From the NCBI RefSeq assembly GCF_015500075.1, contig NZ_CP045496.1:3358001-3422000 (forward strand): DNA of 64,000 nt, read 5' to 3'. The notes beneath the pieces are model-generated. The model saw only the letters and a list, made by a program, of their open reading frames with translations, was not told the DNA's origin and did no database searches. The DNA comes from Mesorhizobium sp. INR15 (lineage in GTDB: Bacteria; Pseudomonadota; Alphaproteobacteria; Rhizobiales; Rhizobiaceae). How positions within the stretch are numbered: position 1 is the first letter of the stretch; each line of letters begins with the position of its first letter. The translations under genes and the position numbers were made by a program. Shown piece by piece: positions 16,659 to 24,957 of the stretch.

Positions 16659-17081
16659 ATGCAACAGCAAATTTCCGTCATCACGCTTGGAATTCTCGAT
16701 CTTGCCCGCTCGCGGCGGTTTTATGCCGACGGGTTCGGATGGTCGCCCGTGTTCGAGAATGAGGAGATCATTTTCTATCAAATGAATGGGCTGATGCTCG
16801 GCACCTTCTCCAAGCCAGCCCTGGAAGCCGATATGAACCGACGCGGCATGCTGTCGCCCGGCGCTTTCTCGTTGGCGCATAATGTGTCCAGCCAAGACGA
16901 GGTGGCTGTCGTCATGGCCGGTCTTGTCCGCGCTGGCGGCCGCGTGCTGAGGCCAGCGGACGCACCGCCGCACGGCGGGTTTCGCGGCTATGTCGCCGAT
17001 CCCGACGATCACGCCTGGGAAATCGCCTGGAACCCGGGCTGGCGGATCGACGCCCAAGGTCTGGTGACCTTCGGACTTTAG
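16659..17081 (+). CDS. VOC-family (glyoxalase-like) protein
   Basis: 140 residues; GAAAGGACTTGAG precedes the ATG. Residues ISVITLGILDLARSRRFYAD open the first beta-alpha unit. FSLAHNVSSQDEVAVVMAGLV contributes a possible metal His, and GGFRGYVADPDDHAWEIAWNPGW is the closing strand with the conserved Glu. Different subfamily from the two other VOC proteins in this window. Substrate unknown. Confidence 0.82.
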   Translation: MQQQISVITLGILDLARSRRFYADGFGWSPVFENEEIIFYQMNGLMLGTFSKPALEADMNRRGMLSPGAFSLAHNVSSQDEVAVVMAGLVRAGGRVLRPADAPPHGGFRGYVADPDDHAWEIAWNPGWRIDAQGLVTFGL

Positions 17082-17198
17082 GCGCTGACAATCCCGGTGG
17101 CGCGCCCTTGGCGCGCTGCCGGAACTTGCTTGCCAATGCTCGCTCGGCTTGGAAATGCCTTTGCCGCATCAGGCGCGTTGTTCGAGTTTCTGATGCAG

Positions 17199-17387
17199 TC
17201 ATGCGGCCGATGGTCTGCCTGGACTGTCATTCCACAGCGCGGTTTCCAGCGATGCGGCCGCATAGGTCGCTTCATGCCAGGTCAAGCCAATCAGCACCCG
17301 GTCGTCCCGTTCGGCCGGCACCCCGTCAAGACTATCCAGGACGACCCAGGTCCCGACCGGCTCCTCGACCACTTCATAGCGCTGCAT
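17199..17387 (-). CDS. Small hypothetical protein
   Basis: 62 residues with GAGGTG shortly before the ATG. It begins MQRYEVVEEPVGTWVVLDS, with a central DDRVLIGLTWHEATYAAASLE. Codon use is GC-ending as in neighbouring genes. The size and style match short rhizobial DUF-type proteins, but no family is assigned. Confidence 0.5.
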   Translation of the reverse strand: MQRYEVVEEPVGTWVVLDSLDGVPAERDDRVLIGLTWHEATYAAASLETALWNDSPGRPSAA

Positions 17388-17482
17388 CCATCACCTCTGT
17401 TGGGGACAGTGCAAACGGCAAGGCTTGGGTCACGTTCCAGCGAGGGGCGCGTGCGCGGGCGATTTTTTGCAACCGCCTGCAA

Positions 17483-17515
17483 TCAACGGTGAGCGTTGGA
17501 CACGCTCACCGTTGA
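17483..17515. terminator. Long perfect hairpin at the 3' end of the autotransporter gene
   Basis: TCAACGGTGAGCGT (17483-17496) pairs with its exact complement at 17502-17515, leaving a five-base loop TGGAC. It lies 22 bp past the autotransporter stop. No U-tract follows in that direction, so it may act as a 3' stabilising stem rather than a classical intrinsic terminator. Confidence 0.6.
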
Positions 17516-17537
17516 ATCAGGACGGGCGGATGTCTGC

Positions 17538-20432
17538 CTAGAACTCCATGCCAAGCCTGGTCTTGAAGCCGTTCTCGCTCAACCCGCCGCCGAACTGGCC
17601 GGTGTAGCTGAGGCCGAGCTTGGTGGCGCTGCCCATGTCGAGGTCGATGCCGGCCTCGAGGATGGCTGTGTCGCGCGCGATCGAGGCACCCGCGATCGAG
17701 AATGGATCGCTGCCGGCAAAGGCAACTTGCGACGTCGGCGCGACCGTGCCGAAGGCATGACGCCAGCCGAGCATGCCGCGCGCAGTCACCGGGATGCTGC
17801 CGAGCGAGACGTCGGTCGATGCCCTGACACCAAGCGTGGTGAAGGTGGTGTCGGTGGTCGATGCCGCCGCTGTCAGCGCCGCGGCGCCTCCCTTTTCGGT
17901 GAAGCCCTGGGTATGCAGGTTGACGTAGGCAAGGTTGGCGAAGGGCTCGAACGAGGCCCGGCTTGTGTCGACGCGGTAACCAGCCTCGCCGTAAACCTGC
18001 GCGCTGCCGGCATTGTAGGCCGCCGTCAGGGCATCAGTGAAGCCCGGCAGGCCAACCGTTCGGCCGGTCTCGATGTGATGCCAGGTGTAGGCAGCGCCGC
18101 CGCGCAGGCCGAAAGCTCCCCATTCCCCACCGCCATAGACGCCAAGATGGTAGTTGTCGCTGGAACCGGTGGAAGAACGGTCCGCGACATCGAAGGAACT
18201 TTGGCTGTAGCCGGTCAGCACGCCAACCCGCCAGGTGTCGCCGACCGCGCCGTCGCCGCCAGCGAGGAAGCCGCCGGTGGAGCGCTTGAAGGCGGCGGCG
18301 TTGCCGTCATCCTTGCCGCTGGCCCAGGAGCCGAAAGCCTGTCCCCAGACGACGAAGCGGTTGCTGTCGGCCGCCACCATTTCGGGGCCGCCTTCGCCAT
18401 AGGCCATGACCGGGATCGAGGCGGTGGCGACGCCGTCCAGTGCCGAGCGGATGCGGGACGTCGCGACATCGACGACGAAATGGCTGTCCTGCAGCATCAT
18501 GCCCTTGGTAGAAGCAAGGGCCTCGCCAGACACGGCATCCAGGGCGAGGCGCGCGGCGTCCTCGTCGGTAAGCAGCAGGATGGCCATTGCCAGCGGATTG
18601 CCGGTGCCAAGCTGATCGATGGCCTGCGCCGTCGCATCCTGGTTGGCGGTCTCAGCGATATCGGCGACCGCGACGTCGTTGCGGCTCAGGCTGAGCGTGA
18701 CGTCATTGCTGCCGAGGCCCGCATGATAGTCGATAAGGTGATCGAGGAAGACCAGGTTGTTGAGGACGCTGGCATCGAACTGACCGACGACGGCACCGCT
18801 GCCCTGGTTGTCGATGATCGTATATGGGCCGTTGAGCAAGCTCCAGCTCGCCGCCGTTGTGGGAGACAGCGACAGCTTGAGCTTTGCGCCCGTAATGTCG
18901 ACCGTGCCGCCAACGACGAGCTTGTCGGTGCCAGTGGGCGTGCCCTGGATTTCGAAACTGCCGTGGTTGATGTAATCGCCGCTGACGGTCTGGGTGCCGA
19001 TTATCTGCGCGCCGGTTAGGTCACCGACCGCGTGGGTCGCGCCGGCCTGGATGGTGACATCGCCGCCAATCGTGCCGGTGCCGCCGAGGCGGGCGCCGGA
19101 CTTCACCTCGACATCGCCGCCGAGCTTGCCTGTGCCGGCGAACCCGACCATGAGCGAGCCGGACGATACGGTCGTGCTGCCGGTGAAACCCGAGCTGTTG
19201 CCGGTCAGGGTCAGCGTTCCGGTGCCAGCCTGTTCCATGGTGCCGGAGCCGGAATACACGCCCCTGTAGGTCAAGCCGCTGGAGCGCTTGTAGATCAGAG
19301 CGCCATTGTTGGTAATGCTCGCGGCGCTGCTGCCACCGATGGTGCCGGTGGTGCCGCCAGTGCCGAGCTGGAGCGTGTTGCCGGCGGCGATGATGGCATT
19401 CCGCACGCTGTTGTCGTTGCTGAGGATGATCTTGCCGCCACCGGTGATGGAGACCGTACCTAGCCCCGTGATGGCGCCGCCATAGCTCAGTTCACTTGAG
19501 CGGTTGAAGATCAGGGTGCCGCCATTGTTTACATCGCCGACGATGGAGCCGGTCGTGCCGCCATTGCCAAGCTGTAAAGTCGCTCCTTGCGAAATACCCG
19601 TGCTGCCGCTGAAATCGTTGGCGCCGGTCAGTATCTGCGTGCCGCTGTCGAGGCTAATGCCATTGGTGCCATGGATGGCGCCCGAGAATGTGCCCGATGC
19701 GTTGGTGATGCGCAGGAACTGTGCGCCGAGCTCGACCGTACCGCTGCCGGTCAGCGCCTTGATCTGCGTGCCGACAGAGGCCGAGATGTCGAAGGTGCCG
19801 TTGACCTCGACGCCGCTTGACTTGTTGACCCGGCCCTGACCGGTCAGTGCCAGCGTGGCACCGCTGTCGATGGTGGTCGTGCCGGTATAGGTGTTCATGA
19901 AGTCGAGCTTCTGCGTGCCGCCAGCGATGGTCAGGCCGCCCGTGCCTTCGATGATGTTGACGAAATTGCCGGACGCGGCGGTGATGGTGAGTGTCTGGGC
20001 ACCCAGCACAACCTTGCCGCCGCCGGTCAGCGCCTTGATCGACGCGCCGCTGGTGGTGGCCGAGATATCGAACGTACCGCCGGCAAGGACGCCGCTCGAC
20101 GAGGCGATGCTGCCGCTACCCGACAGTGCCAGCGTGCCGCCGGGATCGATTGTGGTGGCGCCAGTGTAGGTGTTGGTTCCAGTCAAGGTGGCGGTGGCGG
20201 TACCGTCCTTGTGGACGCCATCCGGGCCCGTGATCGGCCCGGCATATGTCCCGGTGCCCAGAACCAGGTCGGCCGCATGGGTTGGGGTTGCCGACAGCGA
20301 CGTCGCCAGTGCGACAACGGATGCGCTGGCCAGGGCCATGAAACTGGCCCTTTTCACCGGCGCGTTGTCGACCAGCTTGAACAAAGGCGCAAATCGCCCG
20401 CTAGGCCGGCTGTCAATTTTCAAGATCATCAC
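17538..20432 (-). CDS. Type Va autotransporter with beta-helix passenger
   Basis: 964 residues. An extended N-terminus (about 30 residues) precedes a hydrophobic signal core ending THAADLV. Residues about 55-560 are a Gly/Thr/Ser-rich passenger of irregular repeats (TNTYTGATTIDPGGTLALSG, LQLGNGGTTGSIVGDV, TGTLTLTGNSSGFTGSTTV), the PATR-type pattern of parallel beta-helices. The last about 270 residues are the translocator barrel, beginning near ADSNRFVVWGQAFGSWA and ending LGMEF with C-terminal Phe. No protease or lipase motif was seen, so adhesion or biofilm roles are likelier. The gene stands alone. Confidence 0.9.
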   Translation of the reverse strand: MMILKIDSRPSGRFAPLFKLVDNAPVKRASFMALASASVVALATSLSATPTHAADLVLGTGTYAGPITGPDGVHKDGTATATLTGTNTYTGATTIDPGGTLALSGSGSIASSSGVLAGGTFDISATTSGASIKALTGGGKVVLGAQTLTITAASGNFVNIIEGTGGLTIAGGTQKLDFMNTYTGTTTIDSGATLALTGQGRVNKSSGVEVNGTFDISASVGTQIKALTGSGTVELGAQFLRITNASGTFSGAIHGTNGISLDSGTQILTGANDFSGSTGISQGATLQLGNGGTTGSIVGDVNNGGTLIFNRSSELSYGGAITGLGTVSITGGGKIILSNDNSVRNAIIAAGNTLQLGTGGTTGTIGGSSAASITNNGALIYKRSSGLTYRGVYSGSGTMEQAGTGTLTLTGNSSGFTGSTTVSSGSLMVGFAGTGKLGGDVEVKSGARLGGTGTIGGDVTIQAGATHAVGDLTGAQIIGTQTVSGDYINHGSFEIQGTPTGTDKLVVGGTVDITGAKLKLSLSPTTAASWSLLNGPYTIIDNQGSGAVVGQFDASVLNNLVFLDHLIDYHAGLGSNDVTLSLSRNDVAVADIAETANQDATAQAIDQLGTGNPLAMAILLLTDEDAARLALDAVSGEALASTKGMMLQDSHFVVDVATSRIRSALDGVATASIPVMAYGEGGPEMVAADSNRFVVWGQAFGSWASGKDDGNAAAFKRSTGGFLAGGDGAVGDTWRVGVLTGYSQSSFDVADRSSTGSSDNYHLGVYGGGEWGAFGLRGGAAYTWHHIETGRTVGLPGFTDALTAAYNAGSAQVYGEAGYRVDTSRASFEPFANLAYVNLHTQGFTEKGGAAALTAAASTTDTTFTTLGVRASTDVSLGSIPVTARGMLGWRHAFGTVAPTSQVAFAGSDPFSIAGASIARDTAILEAGIDLDMGSATKLGLSYTGQFGGGLSENGFKTRLGMEF

Positions 20433-20462
20433 ATATCCCCGCGCTCTTGCCGGTCGAACGTC

Positions 20463-20639
20463 ATGTTCGAAGCCGACGAATGGGCCCTGTCCGAAGACGG
20501 GCCGTTCCAGATCGTTAAGCCGTACTTTGAAGAGAGCGGTGTCCTACCCAGCCGTGAGCTTTTGCGGCTAGCGCAAAAGCTCTGCCGGGGATGGACCAAC
20601 CCCAAACCAAAGCCCCCAAGACTCGAAAAACGTTATTGA
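20463..20639 (+). CDS. Possible small protein (58 residues)
   Basis: Starts 30 bp from the autotransporter gene on the opposite strand. Third-position GC use looks coding (MFEADEWALSEDGPFQIVKP, then a helical PSRELLRLAQKLCRGW and a basic Pro-rich tail). No ribosome binding site is visible, so it could be a fragment or translated from an unseen start. No family recognised. Confidence 0.35.
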   Translation: MFEADEWALSEDGPFQIVKPYFEESGVLPSRELLRLAQKLCRGWTNPKPKPPRLEKRY

Positions 20640-20995
20640 ATCAAATTTCCGTGAGGGCAAGTGGCAATCTGGGGTGGCAGCAAGAATCTGGTTGGACCAG
20701 ATACCGCAGGGTGGGTCTAAATATTAGGTTCGTTTAATATGTCATTGATTTGGATTCGAAATTTGACTTGTAGCCGGCCAATTATTTTCTGTCTTTCACC
20801 CACAAAGCCAACGTTTCTGGCAGTCATAACAGTCAAGCACCTTTATTGGGTACATCTTTTGGTTGTGTTTCCATCTGGTGTAAACTTTCACGTTTGTGCA
20901 CATGCATCCGGCCGTTTTTGAGAGATTTCTCAGGCGCTGGGGAACCGGGGGAGCTTGGCAACATTTTTGCGCGTCAAGCCTTTGAAAGAGGACGC
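20640..20995. other. AT-richer gene-free region and possible structured leader of mgtC
   Basis: About 355 bases, clearly lower in GC than the surroundings, with no supported gene. Its right part (20919-20975) contains a TGAGA-GATT-TCTCA hairpin (20919-20932) followed by a G-rich segment (GCGCTGGGGAACCGGGGGAG). That could be a structured 5' leader of the mgtC gene at 20996. No known riboswitch consensus was matched. Confidence 0.3.
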
Positions 20996-21519
20996 ATGGA
21001 GCAGCTCGCTGAGGAATTCGGACACCCTACCTACATATCGTTCCCGGTCATCGCGGCGCGGCTGATGCTGGCGGCCCTTTACGGGGCCGTAATCGGTTTC
21101 GAACGCGAATGGCGCAATCGCCCGGCGGGACTGCGCACCCATATTCTGATCTGTGTGGCGGCGGCGACATTCGGCATCCTCACCATCGAGATTATCCATG
21201 CGCCGATGTTCGCCATGGACTCGTTGAAAGTCGATCCGATCCGTGTTGTCGAAGCGGTCACCGCTGGCGTGCCTTCCTGGCAGCTGGCTCCATCATGCTT
21301 TCGCGCGGAGAAGTGCAGGGCCTGACAACCGGAGCCGGCATGTGGCTGGCTGGCGCGATCGGCGTCGCCTGTGGACTTGGGTTGTGGCAGGTGGCCGGGC
21401 TCGGCACGCTGATCGTGCTGGTTGTCGCAGGGCTTCTGCATCGGCTCGAACTGAAGCCTGGTGCCGATGACAAGCAATCGAGCAAGGCTTCGACTTCAGT
21501 GCCACCCAAGCGCCGGTAA
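20996..21519 (+). pseudogene. mgtC: MgtC/SapB-family membrane protein, disrupted by a frameshift
   Basis: The frame from the ATG at 20996 (GAAAGAGG upstream) encodes the MgtC N-terminus: AARLMLAALYGAVIGFEREW, RPAGLRTHILICVAAATFGI, DPIRVVEAVTAGV. It then leaves frame near 21267. The expected continuation AFLAAGSIMLSRGEVQGLTTGAGMWLAGAIGVACGLG is in the next frame and runs to 21519. A single missing base around GGCGTGCCTTC explains this. Intact MgtC proteins aid growth at low Mg and intracellular survival. It is either a true pseudogene or an assembly error. Confidence 0.85.
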
Positions 21520-21692
21520 GGAAGTGGGTGGCTTGCCCCCATCCCGGTGAGATGGATGAGAAATCGGCCGGGGCGGCACGCGCTTGCGCCGGCATAGCCA
21601 ACCTTTTTTGGGCCAACCTTTTTGGCTGACAGGCGTTGTTTCTCCTGGGAAGGCCGCCGCCGGCGACCCTAGCAGGATGAAAGGAAGCCGGG

Positions 21693-21998
21693 ATGAAAAT
21701 TCTCGCCATCGCACCAATCGCCATAATGCTCGCACTTGCCGCGCCAGCCGTGGCCCAGACCGATCAGAACGGCACTGGCCAGGCGGCGCCGCAGGTCGAC
21801 AAATGCCGGATCCAGAACGATCCCGGCGCAAAGCAGCAGCCGAGCGGCACCGATCTGACGGAGACACTGACTGACTGCGGCGGGGTGCTGAAGCCGCCGG
21901 CCACCGGCGACCAGGGCATGACCGCGCCGCCACCGGATCAGGGGAAGACCCCGGTGATCAAACCCGGCGAAGTGCCCGCGCAGCCGCCCAAGCAGTAG
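21693..21998 (+). CDS. Small exported proline-rich protein
   Basis: 101 residues. Signal peptide MKILAIAPIAIMLALAAPAVAQ, then a low-complexity mature part with two Cys (DKCRIQND, LTDCGGVL) and Pro/Gln-rich C-terminus (KPGEVPAQPPKQ). AGGATGAAAGGAAG supplies the ribosome binding site. Periplasmic; the disulfide is likely but no function is assignable. Confidence 0.7.
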   Translation: MKILAIAPIAIMLALAAPAVAQTDQNGTGQAAPQVDKCRIQNDPGAKQQPSGTDLTETLTDCGGVLKPPATGDQGMTAPPPDQGKTPVIKPGEVPAQPPKQ

Positions 21999-22090
21999 GC
22001 GAAACGATTGCAGACAAGATGTCCCGGGAGCGGAACCACGGTGCGGGAGAAACGTTTCTGTCTTGATTTCGAAATGGAGGAGGACAGGTC

Positions 22091-22225
22091 TTGAGAGATA
22101 TAGCCAGCACCGCCACGTTTCTTGCGTCGATCGCCATCGTCATTACCCTGATGCTGATGGCACCAAAGAGTTTCGATCTCGGGACATCCCACAAGATCGT
22201 GCAGGGCGAGATTTCTGGAGAATAG
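22091..22225 (+). CDS. 44-residue single-span membrane protein (TTG start)
   Basis: TTG at 22091 with an excellent AGGAGG 12 bases upstream. Residues 5-24 (ASTATFLASIAIVITLMLMA) form one transmembrane helix, followed by a short polar tail (PKSFDLGTSHKIVQGEISGE). A strong terminator follows at 22238. The Shine-Dalgarno, codon use and terminator together support a real gene. Function unknown. Confidence 0.6.
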   Translation: MRDIASTATFLASIAIVITLMLMAPKSFDLGTSHKIVQGEISGE

Positions 22226-22237
22226 TAGGCTACGACA

Positions 22238-22274
22238 AAAAGGCAGGCTTGGCACAATGCCTTGCCTGCCTTTT
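22238..22274. terminator. Bidirectional intrinsic terminator
   Basis: AAAAGGCAGGC (22238-22248) pairs with GCCTGCCTTTT (22264-22274). T-runs lie on both strands (TTTTC on plus, TTTTTG on minus). It separates the convergent 44-residue protein gene and the DUF982 pair. Confidence 0.85.
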
Positions 22275-22290
22275 CGTTGGTTTCCGCGAT

Positions 22291-22539
22291 CTAGCGAACC
22301 AGAACGCCGGCGTGGGCGCAGAAGGCCGAGAACGCTTCCTGTGCCTGCGCCGCCGTTGCCCGGCCTTCCAAAGCCGCCTCGATCTGTTCGCGCGCCGTTT
22401 GATAGAAGGGGCCGCGTTTGGCGTGCGGCCAATCGACGAGAATTTCGCTAGCATCCTGCAAGGTAGAGACGTCTCGAATGGTCTCGGTGCCGGCCGATTT
22501 GATGCGTAGCGGCGCGGACAAGCGAAGGGCCAGCATCAT
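22291..22539 (-). CDS. DUF982 protein
   Basis: 82 residues, the family's typical size. Pattern: VDWPHAKRGPFYQTAREQIEAALEGR followed by AAQAQEAFSAFCAHAGVLV, matching the WP-x-x-G-x-x-Y/H and Ala-rich C-terminal helix of DUF982, a small Rhizobiales-enriched family of unknown function. Its start overlaps the stop of the preceding DUF982 gene (ATGA), so the two are coupled. Confidence 0.8.
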   Translation of the reverse strand: MMLALRLSAPLRIKSAGTETIRDVSTLQDASEILVDWPHAKRGPFYQTAREQIEAALEGRATAAQAQEAFSAFCAHAGVLVR

Positions 22540-22787
22540 TGTTTCTCCGCATTGGCGAGGACTTCCGCCTCGCGGGCGGCCTCGATCATGGCCCGCATTG
22601 CCTTTTCCGGCAGCGTCCAGCCATCCAGCGCATCGCGGCAGCTTCGCAACGCCGCACGATACCGCCGGCCGTGACCAACTGGCCAGTCTTCCAGGCATTC
22701 AAGGCCCTCCCAGGCGCTGCGCACCACGCGTTCGCGTTCGGGAGCGAATTTCAAGCGGATCGGGCGGGGGAAAATCTTGTCGTTCAA
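22536..22787 (-). CDS. DUF982 protein, divergent paralogue
   Basis: 83 residues. ECLEDWPVGHGRRYRAALRSCRDALDG gives the WP-x-G-x-x-Y-x-x-A core, and PEKAMRAMIEAAREAEVLA the last helix. First gene of the coupled DUF982 pair. It contributes to a total of three members in the window (also at 43971). Confidence 0.78.
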   Translation of the reverse strand: MNDKIFPRPIRLKFAPERERVVRSAWEGLECLEDWPVGHGRRYRAALRSCRDALDGWTLPEKAMRAMIEAAREAEVLANAEKQ

Positions 22788-22861
22788 GACCGCGTCTCCA
22801 TTGCTGCGAGGCGCCGGTTAACGCCAGCGGCAGGGGAGGGTTCCAACAGCTGTATTGATTT

Positions 22862-23308
22862 TTAGTCGTGGGCGTCGGCGTCCGGAAGGACGCCAGACTG
22901 TCTGACCGGATCGTCGTTTTGGCCGACCACACGGTCATGCTCGAACTGCTCGGCACCGGGCAATGCATGCAGCCACCTTTCACGGCGGCCTGTCCATAGT
23001 TCGTATTCGGGTTTGAGGTCTGTCGGCGCCACATCCAGGCTGCCGAGCATCACCTCGGCCTCGTCATCCTCGACCCAGGTGACGCGGCTGCCGCATGTTG
23101 GGCAGAAACTGCGGCGCGCGTAGGTGTTGACGATGCCTGTCGTCTCGAAGGCGTCGAGCGGCCAGATGGCGTAAGCCGAATAGGCCGAGCCACCAGCCTT
23201 GCGGCAGTCCTTGCAGTGGCACAGCCCGACCCTGAGCGGTGCACCGCTGACAGAGAACTGAACGCCGCCGCACAGGCAGCTTCCTGTCCTGCGTGCGGTG
23301 TCAGACAA
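22862..23308 (-). CDS. GFA-family (glutathione-dependent formaldehyde-activating-like) protein
   Basis: 148 residues. Zinc ligands of the GFA/CENP-V fold are all present: GSCLCGGVQFSV, GLCHCKDCRKAGGSAYS and FCPTCGSRVTW. This fold binds two zinc ions. Some members act with glutathione adducts, others are S-lyases. The C-terminus (ALPGAEQFEHDRV) is slightly longer than usual. It sits near small genes without an obvious pathway. Confidence 0.88.
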   Translation of the reverse strand: MSDTARRTGSCLCGGVQFSVSGAPLRVGLCHCKDCRKAGGSAYSAYAIWPLDAFETTGIVNTYARRSFCPTCGSRVTWVEDDEAEVMLGSLDVAPTDLKPEYELWTGRRERWLHALPGAEQFEHDRVVGQNDDPVRQSGVLPDADAHD

Positions 23309-23376
23309 TCTCGCGACCCTCCATCTGGGTATAGCGCGGCGGGCGGGCGAACCGGATGTTCGTCCGCCACAGGCGG

Positions 23377-23556
23377 CTAGCTGCGGGCAGCCATATAGGA
23401 ATCGAGTTTCTTCCTCGATGGGCCGTAGCGTTTGATGATGGTCTGCGCCTCGCTGGGCGGAATGCCGTATTTCCTGGCAAAGGCGGCGATCTCGTAAGGT
23501 TCCTCGCCTGAAACCAGCTTGCGGTCTTGTTTTGTCTTCGATTTGTCGTCAGCCAT
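23377..23556 (-). CDS. DUF3606 protein
   Basis: 59 residues from the ATG at 23556. MADDKSKTKQDRKLVSGEEP then YEIAAFARKYGIPPSEAQTI and KRYGPSRKKLDSYMAAR are the full DUF3606 pattern, a short basic protein common in Rhizobiales. The helix after EEPYEIAAFARK resembles a DNA-binding helix-turn-helix. Function unknown. Confidence 0.8.
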   Translation of the reverse strand: MADDKSKTKQDRKLVSGEEPYEIAAFARKYGIPPSEAQTIIKRYGPSRKKLDSYMAARS

Positions 23557-23758
23557 CTTGGGCCTCGCTTTCTGTTATCGGCAAGCAGGAAAGACAGATG
23601 CAGCTGAGCAACTGGGTCAATGCCCGATCCCTGCGGTGCAACTGGATATAGCACATATAGGTATCGTGAGGCCGCGGACACGACAATGCAGCGGCGCGCG
23701 ACGTCTGTCGCTGGTGCGGCCCTGGCCAATGCGATCGCGATTGCGCTGGAACGGTTTT

Positions 23759-24016
23759 TTAGCCGGCTGGCTTCAACTTGGCGGAGGAGACGAGCTTGGC
23801 GCCTTGCGGATTGCCCGCGTCACACTGGGCGCATGCCGTGGTTTCACCGGGGCAGCCGCGCTGATGGGTGCCTGCAGGACAGCAATGACCGTTGGAGCTT
23901 GTCCAGCGTGGGCATTGGAAAACCTGCCCGGCGCCGCCGCAGCTGCTGCATTCCACGACCGCCGAACGGACAGAAAGGGATCTTGCCCCAAACCTCACGT
24001 TTGTGCCCAACGTCAA
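23759..24016 (-). CDS. Possible cysteine-rich small protein
   Basis: Up to 85 residues, start uncertain (TTG 24016 or a later GTG). The C-terminal 65 residues hold nine Cys, including ECSSCGGAGQVFQC, GHCCPAGTHQRGC and ACAQC, and third-position GC use is strongly coding. The CxxCxGxG-like start recalls DnaJ-type zinc centres. No ribosome binding site was identified and no family is assigned. It lies in an otherwise gene-poor 850-bp stretch (23557-24409). Confidence 0.4.
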   Translation of the reverse strand: MTLGTNVRFGARSLSVRSAVVECSSCGGAGQVFQCPRWTSSNGHCCPAGTHQRGCPGETTACAQCDAGNPQGAKLVSSAKLKPAG

Positions 24017-24150
24017 ACCCGCCCAAAATTTTCCTGCACCGGTCCATCGTCCCGATACATTAGCCCCGTCTCAATTGTAGCACGATGTTCGTTACTGACA
24101 AGTTTCACGATTTCGCGAGGCCAGGCCGGACAGACCGGATCCGGAGGGTT

Positions 24151-24264
24151 TCAACGCATCGCGGCGAGACACATGAGGGCCGAGGCCGCTTGCACGCGCT
24201 CCCAACCGGCGGCCTCGGCCTTTTCGAGCAAGGCATCAAGGTGGGGAGCAAGCACCTCCGGCAT
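24151..24264 (-). CDS. Possible 37-residue helical protein
   Basis: MPEVLAPHLDALLEKAEAAG then WERVQAASALMCLAAMR reads as an amphipathic helix pair with good codon use. An adjacent frame immediately upstream (MHAAYEKE) looks like its natural N-terminus. A frameshift may therefore have broken a slightly longer gene. The ribosome binding site is poor. Confidence 0.3.
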   Translation of the reverse strand: MPEVLAPHLDALLEKAEAAGWERVQAASALMCLAAMR

Positions 24265-24409
24265 TCCTTTTCATAGGCGGCGTGCATTGCCGGATGTTCC
24301 GGCGCGCCGGTGCGCCAGAGGGCTTTCCGGGAAAATTCTGCGAGGGCTGTCGGGTTGACGCCCGCTCGTGCGTCCTAGGAGCGAACGTCTTGCAAAGCTG
24401 GAGAGCACC

Positions 24410-24838
24410 ATGTCGCCGGAAATCGCCCAATCCCCCCTGCGGACCGCTGGCCTGCTTGTCGCCCGCCTGATCTTCGCCGCCGTCTTCCTGATGGCGGTGT
24501 CCTTCAAGTTCATGGGCATGGCCGATACCGCAGGCTATATCGCGGCGGCCGGCTTTCCGTTTCCGCTGTTCCTGGCCTGGTGCGCGGCGATCCTGGAAGT
24601 GCTGCTGGTGGTCGCCTTCCTGACCGGCGCCTTCTTCTCGCAGGCCGCGCTGGTCGCGGCAGTCTATGTGCTGTTCCTCGGCTTCGCTTTCCATGGCCCT
24701 GGCCGCTGGGCCGCCAACCAGAACGAGTTCGGCTTCTTCGTCGACCACTTTACCTTCCTGGCCGGCCTGCTGTTCGCCGCCGTGCATGGGCCGGGCAAGG
24801 TGCTGTCGCTCAACCTGGGATGGCCGGGCAGGGCGTAG
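24410..24838 (+). CDS. DoxX-family membrane protein
   Basis: 142 residues from the ATG at 24410 (GGAGAG upstream). Four membrane helices: GLLVARLIFAAVFLMAVSFK, PFPLFLAWCAAILEVLLVVA, SQAALVAAVYVLFLGFAFH and FFVDHFTFLAGLLFAAVHG. The arrangement LL-R-I-A-F with SFKFMGM, and the G-x-F-P conserved turn, are DoxX. Members often partner with oxidoreductases or thiol stress systems; no partner is adjacent here. Confidence 0.85.
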   Translation: MSPEIAQSPLRTAGLLVARLIFAAVFLMAVSFKFMGMADTAGYIAAAGFPFPLFLAWCAAILEVLLVVAFLTGAFFSQAALVAAVYVLFLGFAFHGPGRWAANQNEFGFFVDHFTFLAGLLFAAVHGPGKVLSLNLGWPGRA

Positions 24839-24957
24839 CTGAGAGGCTCAAGCCAGCCGGGATGTGGCGGGAGTGGCTTTGAAGTCAGGCGATGGCCTTG
24901 ATCCTGTCGCTGCCGCGCTGCAAAATCAGGAGCAATCGCGTATCGTCGAACGCGATT

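Noticed and set aside
17496..19019. A 507-codon open frame opposite the autotransporter gene
   Set aside because: It is the antisense shadow of a GC-rich repetitive gene, has no domain and no ribosome binding site; the minus-strand frame has signal peptide, repeats and barrel.
20885..20995. Known riboswitch upstream of mgtC (M-box, yybP-ykoY, SAM-type)
   Set aside because: The hairpin and G-rich block do not match any consensus I can recall; kept only as an unexplained leader.
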